A DNA stretch of 42,548 nucleotides from Actinotignum sanguinis (GTDB lineage Bacteria; Actinomycetota; Actinomycetes; Actinomycetales; Actinomycetaceae): contig NZ_QDIE01000019.1 of NCBI RefSeq assembly GCF_003957255.1, positions 1-42,548 on the forward strand, read 5' to 3'. Each line of letters opens with the position of its first letter. Position 1 is the stretch's first letter. Below are positions 9,523 through 17,828 of this stretch, piece by piece. Position numbers and translations under genes: made by a program. The notes under the pieces are model-generated. The model saw only the letters and a program-made list of their open reading frames with translations. It searched no databases and was not told where the DNA came from.

Positions 9523-10530
9523 CTACGCAGTAGCCGCTTCCGTCACCACAACCCGCGCTTCGAGCTCGCGGCATGCGCCCGGCTCCAGCAACATGTCGCG
9601 GCCTTCGGCTCGGTTGAAAGTATTGGGCAGCGCCTGGCACGGCTCCATGGCCACCGCTCGCCCAGCATCACGCGCGAGTTCGGAGCCCGCGAAAATATGG
9701 AAGTTCTTGGAAGGCCAACTACCCAGGCGCGCCCACAGGGCCACTTCGCGAGTTCCGGTGCGCAGGCGCGCCACATTCCAGCTAGCTCCGGCATCGTCCG
9801 CATCCGGCCCGGCGCAATCGGCAAGCTGTGCGTAGGCCCAATCCGTGGCCGGGTCGATGGGGGAGTCGGCAAGCGGCTCGCACGGCGCGAAAGCGCCGGC
9901 GCCGTCGTGCGGAATAAGAGTGGTATCGGTGGCGATACGCGCGCGGCAGTCCAGGTTCAGGCGCGCCTCCGCCAGCGGGCCGGCGAGTCGGAAATACGGA
10001 TGCCAGCCGAGAGCGACCGGCGCAGCTACCTCGCTGAGGTTCTCGGCGCGTAAGCGTACGTGTAAGGACCCCTCGGCCCCAATACTGTAAACAATGTTTA
10101 CAGACAGCTCGAAGGGGTAAACAGTGTTTGCGTCTAGCCGGGTACCGAATTCGAGAACGCCGTTCTCCGCGCGTATCACCTTGAATTCTTGGGTAGTGAC
10201 CAGGCCGTGCAGGCCGGCTTCAGCCTCGGGAATTGGTGCCGGCACGCTGTGAACGCCGCTTACCGGAATATCGGCGTGGAGTTGAGCCTGCACGGCCGGG
10301 TTTTCGCCGTGGTAGAGCGCGGCCGGGTAGCGCCCCTCGCGGATACGATTGGACCACGGCACCAGCACAGCGCTGCGGAAACCGTTGAGTTCGCGCAGCT
10401 CAGCGGGGTCGCGGTAGCCGTCGATAATCTCGGTATCGCCGAGGCGGTAGTTAAGCAGGGTGGCGCCGCGGGTGGCCGCGCGTAGTGTAACGGTTCGGCC
10501 CGCGCACTCGCGTTCAGTGGTGACGATCAT
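9523..10530 (-). CDS. galM: Aldose 1-epimerase (mutarotase) family protein
   Basis: This 335-residue cytoplasmic beta-sandwich enzyme is predicted to interconvert alpha and beta anomers of an aldose. Family landmarks are PWSNRIREGRY (near residues 58-68), LHGLV (His near residue 107), the catalytic-His motif GWHPYFRL (near 180) and the C-terminal EPCQALPNTFN carrying the catalytic Glu. The start ATG 10530 follows GAGGAAGAAGGA. It lies 56 bp downstream of xylB on the same strand, so it probably acts on xylose in this regulon. Substrate preference is inferred from context. Confidence 0.88.
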   Translation of the reverse strand: MIVTTERECAGRTVTLRAATRGATLLNYRLGDTEIIDGYRDPAELRELNGFRSAVLVPWSNRIREGRYPAALYHGENPAVQAQLHADIPVSGVHSVPAPIPEAEAGLHGLVTTQEFKVIRAENGVLEFGTRLDANTVYPFELSVNIVYSIGAEGSLHVRLRAENLSEVAAPVALGWHPYFRLAGPLAEARLNLDCRARIATDTTLIPHDGAGAFAPCEPLADSPIDPATDWAYAQLADCAGPDADDAGASWNVARLRTGTREVALWARLGSWPSKNFHIFAGSELARDAGRAVAMEPCQALPNTFNRAEGRDMLLEPGACRELEARVVVTEAATA

Positions 10531-10586
10531 GGTCCTTCTTCCTCGTAGTCCCAGGTACGACGGCGCCGCAGCCGCGGACGCCTCCT

Positions 10587-12032
10587 TTAGCTTCCCACGT
10601 TCTCCAGGGTACCCGCCAAGGCCCGGTAGGCGGGCCAGGCCGGGTTGCCGGGGCGCGGCGTGAAACGGGCGGTGATGCGCGGGGCCCAGGCTTCGGCCGG
10701 GCAGTCGCAGTTCGCCACCCGTGCGGCCTGGTAGGCCGCACCCTTAGCCACGTATTCGCCCGGTTCGGGCAGCGCGAGGGGAATCTCGAGCACGTCCGCG
10801 AGAATCTGCACGAGCACTCGCGATTGTGCACCACCGCCGATGAGCATGGCGTTATCGATGGTGATGCCCCCGGCCCGCAGCGCTTCGAGCGCGCCGCGCA
10901 TGAGGCAGGCCAAGCCTTCGTAGGCCGCGCGGGCCAGATTCGCGCGGGTGAAATTCGCTGCTGTCAAACCGCCCAGATGCGCGCGGGCGCCGGGCAGATT
11001 CGGGGTGCGTTCACCCAGGAAATAGGGAATAAGAGTAATTCCGCCCGCGCCCGGTGCGGCGGATGCGGCCAGCTCGCCGAGCTCCTCGAAAGAAACATCA
11101 AGAATGCTGCGGAAATAGTCCTGGATGAGGGAACCGTTGAGAGTGCAAGCCAGCGGGAGCCATTGCCCGTTTGCGTCGGAAAAGCCGGTGACGCCCGAGC
11201 TGGCATCTTGAACCGGATGGTCGGATACCGTGGCAATCACCCCGGAGGTCCCGATGGAGAGCGATGCCTGCCCGCCGCGCAGGCCCAGGCCGAGCGCGGC
11301 ACCCGCATTATCGCCGGCGCCGGGACCGATGGGAATCTGGCGGGCAGGGCTCGCCTCGCTCAGCCACCGCGCATCAAGATTCCCCACCGCCTCGAAAGGT
11401 GCTCCGATGCGCGGCAGAATAATCTCCCGCGCGGCGGATTCGGGGATTCGCAATGCCGCGGCGAGGATGTCGTAACGGTATTCGTCGGTGGTGCAATCCA
11501 CGTACCCGGTGCCCGAGGCATCCGAACGATCAGTGGCAAGATCGCGCAGATCGGTGGAGCCGGAAAGCTTCCACGTGAGCCAATCGTGAGGGAGGCAGAT
11601 AGCTCGAATCCGCGCGGCATTCTCGGGTTCCGCGTCGGCCAGATAACGCAATTTTGTGACGGTGAGGGAGGCAACCGGGACGGATCCCGTTGCCCGCGCC
11701 CAAAATTCCCGCCCGAATTCGGCGGTGAGCGCTGCGGCTGCGGGAGCGGACTTGGTGTCGTTCCATAACAGCGCAGGACGGATGACCTCCCCGTGCTCGT
11801 CAAGGGCTACCAGGCCGTGCTGCTGGCCGCCCACGGCGATGCCGGAAATATCATCGAGCCCGCCAGCCGAGCTGATCGCGCTGCGCAGCGCGTCAAGCCA
11901 GGCATGTGGGTCAACCTCGGTTCCGTTCGGGTGAGGGGCCTTGCCCTGCCGTACGATCTGCGTGGTCTCGGTATCGATAATGAGGACCTTGGTGGATTGG
12001 GTGGAGCTATCGACTCCGGCAACGAGTGGCAT
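10587..12032 (-). CDS. xylB: Xylulokinase
   Basis: This 481-residue FGGY-family kinase phosphorylates D-xylulose to D-xylulose 5-phosphate for the pentose phosphate pathway. Domain I begins with the phosphate loop DSSTQSTK (about residues 7-14). QQHGLVALD marks the sugar site, SIGTSGVI the middle of the ATPase fold, and IGGGAQSRVLVQILADVL the C-terminal nucleotide-binding part. I start at ATG 12032, which follows AGGAGAG. An upstream in-frame start at 12086 adds 18 residues with no family match. Its promoter (12143-12186, minus) has the same spacing and operator as xylA. It is transcribed divergently from xylR and followed by galM. Confidence 0.95.
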   Translation of the reverse strand: MPLVAGVDSSTQSTKVLIIDTETTQIVRQGKAPHPNGTEVDPHAWLDALRSAISSAGGLDDISGIAVGGQQHGLVALDEHGEVIRPALLWNDTKSAPAAAALTAEFGREFWARATGSVPVASLTVTKLRYLADAEPENAARIRAICLPHDWLTWKLSGSTDLRDLATDRSDASGTGYVDCTTDEYRYDILAAALRIPESAAREIILPRIGAPFEAVGNLDARWLSEASPARQIPIGPGAGDNAGAALGLGLRGGQASLSIGTSGVIATVSDHPVQDASSGVTGFSDANGQWLPLACTLNGSLIQDYFRSILDVSFEELGELAASAAPGAGGITLIPYFLGERTPNLPGARAHLGGLTAANFTRANLARAAYEGLACLMRGALEALRAGGITIDNAMLIGGGAQSRVLVQILADVLEIPLALPEPGEYVAKGAAYQAARVANCDCPAEAWAPRITARFTPRPGNPAWPAYRALAGTLENVGS

Positions 12033-12142
12033 ATTCTCTCCTAGTAGTGAGCGGCGTGACAGCGGTGTCGCGCCGCGGGCCGGCACGGAGGAAAGGGGTG
12101 AGATAGCGCCGAATAACCTTCCCGGCGTGCACCACTCCGTGT

Positions 12143-12186
12143 ATTTGTTCTTAAATAAAACTAATGTGGGAGTGGGGGAGTGTCAA
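12143..12186 (-). promoter_or_regulatory. xylB promoter with XylR-type operator over the -10
   Basis: On the minus strand TTGACA (plus 12181-12186), a 17-bp spacer and TAGTTT (plus 12158-12163) form a good housekeeping-type promoter. A 22-bp site (12143-12164) of the form TTAGTTTT-N6-GAACAAA covers the -10. It matches the xylA site (13652-13673) at 17 of 22 positions and resembles known XylR operators (TTAGTTT...AACAAA). The predicted effect is repression by the adjacent ROK regulator, relieved by xylose. Confidence 0.8.
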
Positions 12187-12295
12187 GGGTTCCCGCTATG
12201 CTCTGGCCCGCAATCAGCGGCGTGGCTCCATTATGATAATTGAGATGCGCGAGGGGCGAGCAAACAGAGGTCGAGCAGGTAGAGAGGTCGAGAGC

Positions 12296-13489
12296 GTGGC
12301 CAAAACCGGGAAAACACCGCAGAGCTTGAGGGCGGAGAACACCAAAACGGTGCTGGCGTCAGTTTTGGACAGTCCGGAACCGCCCTCGCGCGCTCAGCTC
12401 GCCACCCGCACTGGCCTCACCCGCGCCACCGTCTCCCGCCTGGTCGATTACCTCCTGGAGGCCAATCTCATTGAGGAGTTGCCTCCGGTACGTCCCCACG
12501 TGGGGCGGCCCGCTAATCCCCTGGTTGCGAAGGGGCAGACCATGGTGATGATCGGTATGGAGGTGAACCTCGCCTATCTTTCCGTGGTGGTCATGGATCT
12601 GGCTGGCAATATCCTTTTTACCGCGGTGGATCAGCGCGATTCCCGCCAGGCATCCCCGCAGCTGATCTGCGAGATGCTTGGCGAGATGCTGGGGCGCTGG
12701 GCTCGCCCGCGTAGCACCACCGTTCTGGGCACGGGCTTGTGCGTTCCTGGCTTGGTGGACCGCAGCCGCGGAATTGTGGTGACCGCCCCGAATCTTGGCT
12801 GGGCGGATGTTGATATGGCGACTCAGCTGAGCGCCGCAATCGGAGATCTCGGCCGGGTGATCGTTGTCAACGAAGCGGATGCTGCCGCGCACGGGGTGCT
12901 CTACCAGCGTCCCGGAGCCCTTTCCGCCACCCGAGATTTTATTTACGTTTCCGGTGAGGTAGGCATCGGCGCCGCCGTTATTGCCGGGGGAGCGGTATTT
13001 GAAGGGACGCATGGGTGGGCCGGGGAATTTGGCCATATGTGCGTGGAACGCTCCGGGCCGCGCTGCGGATGCGGCTCTAACGGATGCTTGGAACAGTACG
13101 TGGGTCAAGACGCGCTCTTGCGGAATGCCGGATTGCCGCGGGAGGTGGGCGTGAATGGACTTATAGAAAGGTTCGACGCCGGGGATACTGGCGTGAGAGA
13201 TGCTGTTGATCTGGCTGCGGTATCCCTTGGATCGGCCCTCGCGAACGCCCTCAATCTTCTCGACCTAGACACGGTGGTCTTCGGAGGTAACTTCGCTCTT
13301 CTCTACCCTCGCCTGGAGATGATCCTGCGCTCCGAACTTAAATACCGGGTGCTGGCATCGCGCTGGAAGGATATTGAATTGCTCGTTGATGAACGCGGGA
13401 ATACCGCCGCGGCTATCGGGGTCTGCCTTCAGCATTTTGACATCTTCCTCGGTGATCCCAATTCGTGGCTGGATCCGGTTCTCGCCTAA
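12296..13489 (+). CDS. xylR: ROK-family xylose repressor
   Basis: This 397-residue protein combines an N-terminal winged helix with a ROK sugar-kinase-like sensor domain. The HTH region is about residues 25-65 (SRAQLATRTGLTRATVSRLVDYLLE). The ROK domain includes GIGAAVIAGGAVFEG, GHMC and the zinc cluster CGCGSNGCLEQ near 255-268. In this family sugar binding usually releases DNA. GTG 12296 follows AGAGAGG at 8 bases. ATG 12245 and upstream starts are in frame but add basic, unalignable residues. It lies between xylB-galM and xylA, and two matched operators flank it, so the regulatory assignment is strong by context. Confidence 0.88.
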   Translation: MAKTGKTPQSLRAENTKTVLASVLDSPEPPSRAQLATRTGLTRATVSRLVDYLLEANLIEELPPVRPHVGRPANPLVAKGQTMVMIGMEVNLAYLSVVVMDLAGNILFTAVDQRDSRQASPQLICEMLGEMLGRWARPRSTTVLGTGLCVPGLVDRSRGIVVTAPNLGWADVDMATQLSAAIGDLGRVIVVNEADAAAHGVLYQRPGALSATRDFIYVSGEVGIGAAVIAGGAVFEGTHGWAGEFGHMCVERSGPRCGCGSNGCLEQYVGQDALLRNAGLPREVGVNGLIERFDAGDTGVRDAVDLAAVSLGSALANALNLLDLDTVVFGGNFALLYPRLEMILRSELKYRVLASRWKDIELLVDERGNTAAAIGVCLQHFDIFLGDPNSWLDPVLA

Positions 13490-13550
13490 AGATTCCGCGC
13501 CTACCTGAGGGGCCGTGCTCGCCGCAAGAGCTCCTTCGCGGCAGGGTACG

Positions 13551-13579
13551 CCGGTTTGTTTGTGCCTAAAACAAACCGG
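13551..13579. promoter_or_regulatory. Perfect 11-bp inverted repeat between xylR and xylA
   Basis: CCGGTTTGTTT (13551-13561) and AAACAAACCGG (13569-13579) are separated by 7 bp. The arms contain GTTTGTTT/AAACAAAC, close to classical XylR/ROK half-sites. The element ends 50 bp before the -35 of xylA. It could be an auxiliary operator or the xylR terminator; no T-run follows. Confidence 0.55.
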
Positions 13580-13629
13580 GCAATAAAACGCGCAATAAAA
13601 ACTTCTGGGTGAGATTTACCTTATAGGTA

Positions 13630-13673
13630 TTGACAGCGTGCACTTCTCGACTTAGTTTTGTAAATGAACAAAG
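13630..13673 (+). promoter_or_regulatory. xylA promoter with XylR-type operator over the -10
   Basis: TTGACA (13630-13635), a 17-bp spacer and TAGTTT (13653-13658) form the promoter. The operator TTAGTTTT-N6-GAACAAA spans 13652-13673 over the -10. An overlapping palindrome, TGAACAA-N5-TTGTTCA, occupies 13665-13683. The layout duplicates that of xylB. Confidence 0.82.
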
Positions 13674-13705
13674 TAGTTGTTCATCAGCATAAAGGAGTGC
13701 ATACG

Positions 13706-14869
13706 ATGAGAAAGCCTACAAAAGAAGATAAGTTCTCCTTCGGTCTGTGGACTGTGGGGTGGACCGGAACCGATCCCTTCGGCGGAGATTCCCGCCCGGC
13801 CCTCGATCCGTGGGTCTACACGGAAAAGCTTGCCGAGCTGGGTGCCTGGGGCATTACTTTCCACGACAATGACGTTTTCGCTTTTGACGCCAGCGATGCT
13901 GAGCGTGCCGAGCGGGTGGGCAAAGTCAAGGAAGCAGCCGATGCCAACGGCTTGACCATCGAAATGGTCACCACGAACACCTTCTCCCATCCCATCTTCA
14001 AGGACGGTGGCTTCACCAATAACGACCGCTCGATCCGGCGCTTCGGCCTCCAGAAAATTCTGCGCAATGTGGATCTAGCCGCAGAAGTCGGCGCCACCAC
14101 CTTCGTGATGTGGGGCGGGCGCGAAGGAACCGAATACGATTCCTCCAAGGATCTCAATGCCGCTTTCGAACGCTACAAGGAAGGCCTGGACACGGTAGCC
14201 GGCTACATCAAGGAGAAGGGCTACGATCTCAAGATCGGCCTGGAACCCAAGCCGAACGAACCGCGCGGTGATATCTTCCTGCCCACCATCGGTCACGCTC
14301 TGGGCATTATTGCCGAACTAGATAATGGAGATATCGTGGGCCTCAACCCGGAAACCGGGCACGAGCAGATGGCCGGTCTTAATTACACCCACGGGCTGGC
14401 CCAGGCACTCAATGCCGGCAAGCTCTTCCATATCGACCTCAACGGTCAGGCCGGCCCCCGCTACGACCAGGACAAGTGCTTCGGCCACGGCGATCTCGCC
14501 TCTGCTTTCTTCACGGTGGATCTGCTGGTCAACGGCTTCTCCAACGGCGGTCCGCGCTACGAAGGCCCCATCCACTTCGATTACAAGCCCTCGCGCACCG
14601 AAGGTATGGAAGGTGTGTGGGAATCCGCGGCCGCGAATATGGAAATGTACCTCATGCTCGCGGAGAAGGCGAAGGCCTTCCGCGCCGACCCGCGCACCCA
14701 GGAAATCATGGAAGCTGCCTCGATTCCCGAACTGACCGAACCGACCGTGGCGGAAGGTGAGAACCTGGACGATGTGCGGGCGGAGAAGTTCGACGTCGCC
14801 GCGCTGGCCGCGCGCGAATACCACTACGTTGAGCTCTACCAGCAGGCCATGCGCCACCTTATTGGCTAA
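13706..14869 (+). CDS. xylA: Xylose isomerase
   Basis: This 387-residue TIM-barrel enzyme converts D-xylose to D-xylulose with two divalent metals. Catalytic and ligand residues are in place: FHDND with His53 and Asp56, [10 protein letters not shown] with Glu180 and Lys182, [11 protein letters not shown], and HIDLNGQ plus a downstream [10 protein letters not shown]. The length equals the Streptomyces-type class I enzyme. I start at ATG 13706 after AAAGGAG. The reading frame opens at ATG 13664, but that codon lies inside the operator. It heads a rightward operon that probably includes the sugar ABC importer. Confidence 0.97.
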   Translation: MRKPTKEDKFSFGLWTVGWTGTDPFGGDSRPALDPWVYTEKLAELGAWGITFHDNDVFAFDASDAERAERVGKVKEAADANGLTIEMVTTNTFSHPIFKDGGFTNNDRSIRRFGLQKILRNVDLAAEVGATTFVMWGGREGTEYDSSKDLNAAFERYKEGLDTVAGYIKEKGYDLKIGLEPKPNEPRGDIFLPTIGHALGIIAELDNGDIVGLNPETGHEQMAGLNYTHGLAQALNAGKLFHIDLNGQAGPRYDQDKCFGHGDLASAFFTVDLLVNGFSNGGPRYEGPIHFDYKPSRTEGMEGVWESAAANMEMYLMLAEKAKAFRADPRTQEIMEAASIPELTEPTVAEGENLDDVRAEKFDVAALAAREYHYVELYQQAMRHLIG

Positions 14870-14881
14870 GAACCGCGGGGA

Positions 14882-14906
14882 GTAGGTCGGCCCTATACCG
14901 GCCTAC
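14882..14906 (+). terminator. Hairpin after xylA
   Basis: GTAGGTCGG (14882-14890) pairs with CCGGCCTAC (14898-14906) through 9 bp with one G-T pair and a 7-base loop, 13 bp past the xylA stop. No T-run. It may terminate partially or set 3' ends before the transporter genes. The remaining sequence to 15146 shows no clear promoter. Confidence 0.4.
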
Positions 14907-15146
14907 CCCTGGCTATCACTGTGCCCCGGTTGGTGGGGGTGAGATGCAGCCGCACCTCACCCCCACCGCGCGCCGGGCTCACCGCGCAGATTGACCACGC
15001 TACCCCGGCGTGCCATGCCCTGCCGGGCTCGCACGCCGCCCGCGCCTGAATCCACCGCGGACATATATACAGGCGCGCCGCATTGACGATAGCGCGAGCT
15101 GCGCCGTCGTTCCCCACTACTTCTCACACAGAGCAAGGAGGCTCCG

Positions 15147-16265
15147 GTGAAGATTTCCCTGAAGAAAATAGCTGCGATGATCACGGGGATGTTCCTCGTG
15201 CTTGCCACCGCGGCCGGGTGCTCCGCCACGCGAAGCGATGAGTACTACGGTCGCAGTGGTGGTGGCACCATCGGCATTTCCATGCCCTCCAAATCCCTGG
15301 AACGCTGGTCGCGTGACGGTGACTACCTCCAGAAGCAATTGCAGGATATGGGATACAAAACCTCGATGCAGTACGCCGATAACAAGGTGGAACAGCAGAT
15401 CTCCCAGATCCAAAATATGATTAACGAAGGCCCCGCGGTCATTATTGTGGCTTCGATTGACGGTTCGGCCCTCGCTCCGGTGCTTGCCCAGGCAAAGCAG
15501 GCTGGTATTAAGGTCATCGCGTATGACCGCCTCATCCGTGATACCGATGCGGTTTCCTACTACGTGACTTTCGATAATTACCGCGTGGGGCAGATGCAGG
15601 GCGAATATATCGTCAAGGAACTCGGCTTGGATCAGGGCAAAGGCCCCTTCAATTTCGAGCCTTTCTCCGGTTCCCCGGACGATAATAACGCGCGTTACTT
15701 CTTCGAAGGCGCCTGGGACCAGCTCAAGCCTTACCTGGATAAGGGGCAGCTCAAGGTACCCTCGGGTAAAGCACCCGCGAATGTAGCCGATTGGCAGTCC
15801 ATCGGTATTCAGGCGTGGATGGCGCCCACCGCACAGGCCGAAATGGAAACGCGCCTTAACTCCTTCTACCGTGGCGGCACGCGGGTGGATGCGGTGCTTG
15901 CCCCCAATGATGCACTGGCGCTGGGTATCACCCAGGCCCTCGACGCGGATGGTTATACGCAGGATACCTGGCCGGTCCTTACCGGGCAGGACGCGGATCA
16001 GGCCAATGTCACCAATATCGTCAAGGGCCGCCAGTCCATGACGGTGTGGAAGGATACCCGCAAGCTCGCCGACCAGGCAGCCCTCATGGTGGATCAGATC
16101 GTCAAGGGTGAAGAGGTGACAGTTAATGACACCGAAACCTATGAGAACGGCATGATGGTTGTTCCCACCTTCCTGCTCGAACCGGTGGTTATTAACGCGG
16201 AGAACGCCCGTGAGAAACTGGTGGATTCCGGATACTACTCGGCTGCCGAGATCGGCCTCGAGTAG
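15147..16265 (+). CDS. chvE: Sugar ABC transporter substrate-binding lipoprotein (ChvE-like)
   Basis: This 372-residue lipoprotein has the signal LVLATAAGC with the lipid-anchored Cys near residue 25. It belongs to periplasmic-binding-protein family 4 (ribose/xylose/ChvE type), and residues such as ISMPSKSLERWSRDGDYLQKQL match ChvE-like multiple-monosaccharide receptors. It should capture xylose or related monosaccharides outside the membrane and deliver them to the two downstream proteins. The start is GTG 15147 after AAGGAGG. It lies 277 bp after xylA and 9 bp before the ATPase gene. The xylose role is inferred from position; ChvE-type receptors can bind several sugars. Confidence 0.9.
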   Translation: MKISLKKIAAMITGMFLVLATAAGCSATRSDEYYGRSGGGTIGISMPSKSLERWSRDGDYLQKQLQDMGYKTSMQYADNKVEQQISQIQNMINEGPAVIIVASIDGSALAPVLAQAKQAGIKVIAYDRLIRDTDAVSYYVTFDNYRVGQMQGEYIVKELGLDQGKGPFNFEPFSGSPDDNNARYFFEGAWDQLKPYLDKGQLKVPSGKAPANVADWQSIGIQAWMAPTAQAEMETRLNSFYRGGTRVDAVLAPNDALALGITQALDADGYTQDTWPVLTGQDADQANVTNIVKGRQSMTVWKDTRKLADQAALMVDQIVKGEEVTVNDTETYENGMMVVPTFLLEPVVINAENAREKLVDSGYYSAAEIGLE

Positions 16266-16274
16266 GAGGACGCC

Positions 16275-17828
16275 ATGTATTCAGACGAGAATATTTTGGA
16301 GATGCGCGGGATCGTCAAGGATTTTTCCGGTGTGCGCGCTCTCGACGACGTAACACTCAACGTGAAACGCGGGGAAATCCACGCGATTTGCGGGGAGAAC
16401 GGCGCGGGGAAATCCACCCTCATGAAGGTACTCTCCGGTGTGTGGCCGCACGGCACCTACGAGGGGGAGATTATTTACGATCACGAGCCGGTCAAGTTCT
16501 CCACCATTAAGGATTCGGAGCGTTCCGGAATCGTGATTATCCACCAGGAGCTGGCGCTATCGCCCTTCCTCTCGGTGGCGGAAAATATTTTCCTCGGTTC
16601 CGAAATTACCCGTTTCGGGGCCATTGACTGGAATAAGACGAATGATCGCGCCGCGATCCTGCTGGCCAAAGTGGGCCTCGACGTCGACCCCACTACCGAA
16701 GTGGTGGACCTGGGCGTAGGTAAACAACAGCTGGTCGAAATCGCTAAAGCGCTGTCGAAGAACGTCAAGCTGCTCATCCTTGACGAGCCCACCGCGGCTC
16801 TCAATGATGACGATTCCGAACACCTGCTCAACCTCATGCGCCAGCTCCAAGCGCAGGGCGTTTCCCAGATCATCATTTCCCATAAGCTCAACGAGATCGC
16901 GGACATTGCCGATAACGTCACGATTATTCGCGACGGGCACGCGGTGGGCACCTGGCCCATGAAGGGCGAGGGCGCTATTAGCGAAGCGGATATTATTCGC
17001 CATATGGTGGGCCGCGAGCTGACCAACCGCTATCCGGAGCACACCCCGAACGTGGGGGAGATGCTTCTGGAAGTGGAGGACTGGACCGCCTACCACCCTC
17101 TCGACACCGGGCGGAAAGTGGTGGACGGCGCCGCGATTAACGTGCGGGCCGGGGAGATTGTGGGCATTGCCGGGCTCATGGGAGCCGGGCGCACCGAACT
17201 AGCTATGAGCCTCTTCGGGCATTCCTACGGAACCAAGATCTCCGGTACTGTGCGCATGCACGGCCAGGAAGTTGACACCTCCACCGTGGGCAGGGCAATC
17301 AAGGCGGGCATCGCCTACGTTCCCGAAGACCGCAAGAGCTTAGGGCTCAACCTCATCCAGGATGTGCAGCTCAATGTCACCTCCGCTGCGCTGCGCAAAC
17401 TCGTGCGGGGCGGCGTGATCGATGAGCATGAAGAGAGCCGGGTGGTGGATGGCTACCGAAAATCGATGCGGATTAAAACCTCCTCGAACCGGGCGCTGGT
17501 CTCCTCACTTTCGGGTGGAAACCAGCAGAAGGTGGTGCTCTCCAAGTGGATGTACACCGATCCGGAGCTCCTCATTTTGGACGAACCGACGCGCGGTATT
17601 GACGTCGGTGCGAAATACGAAATCTACCAAATCATTAACGAACTAGCGGACCAGGGCAAGGGTGTTCTGGTGATTTCCTCCGAGCTTCCCGAATTGCTGG
17701 GAATCTGCGACCGCATTTACACACTCAACGCCGGAAAAGTCACGGGCTGCTTCGCGCGCGAAGACGCGAGTCAGGAAAAGCTCATGAGCTACATGGCCGG
17801 TGATCGTATGGAAGGACAGGCAGCATGA
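16275..17828 (+). CDS. mmsA: Sugar ABC transporter ATP-binding protein (MmsA/GguA, two ABC domains)
   Basis: This 517-residue protein with tandem ABC domains is typical of ribose/xylose-class importers. Domain 1 has Walker A GENGAGKST (about residue 39) and LILDEPTAAL; its signature is the variant LGVGKQQ. Domain 2 has the usual degenerate Walker A (GLMGAGRTE) but an intact LSGGNQQK signature and LILDEPTRGID. It energises monosaccharide uptake with the ChvE-like receptor and the MmsB permease. ATG 16275 follows AGGAGG, and the 3' end overlaps the permease start by ATGA. It is part of the xylose regulon by position. Confidence 0.94.
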   Translation: MYSDENILEMRGIVKDFSGVRALDDVTLNVKRGEIHAICGENGAGKSTLMKVLSGVWPHGTYEGEIIYDHEPVKFSTIKDSERSGIVIIHQELALSPFLSVAENIFLGSEITRFGAIDWNKTNDRAAILLAKVGLDVDPTTEVVDLGVGKQQLVEIAKALSKNVKLLILDEPTAALNDDDSEHLLNLMRQLQAQGVSQIIISHKLNEIADIADNVTIIRDGHAVGTWPMKGEGAISEADIIRHMVGRELTNRYPEHTPNVGEMLLEVEDWTAYHPLDTGRKVVDGAAINVRAGEIVGIAGLMGAGRTELAMSLFGHSYGTKISGTVRMHGQEVDTSTVGRAIKAGIAYVPEDRKSLGLNLIQDVQLNVTSAALRKLVRGGVIDEHEESRVVDGYRKSMRIKTSSNRALVSSLSGGNQQKVVLSKWMYTDPELLILDEPTRGIDVGAKYEIYQIINELADQGKGVLVISSELPELLGICDRIYTLNAGKVTGCFAREDASQEKLMSYMAGDRMEGQAA

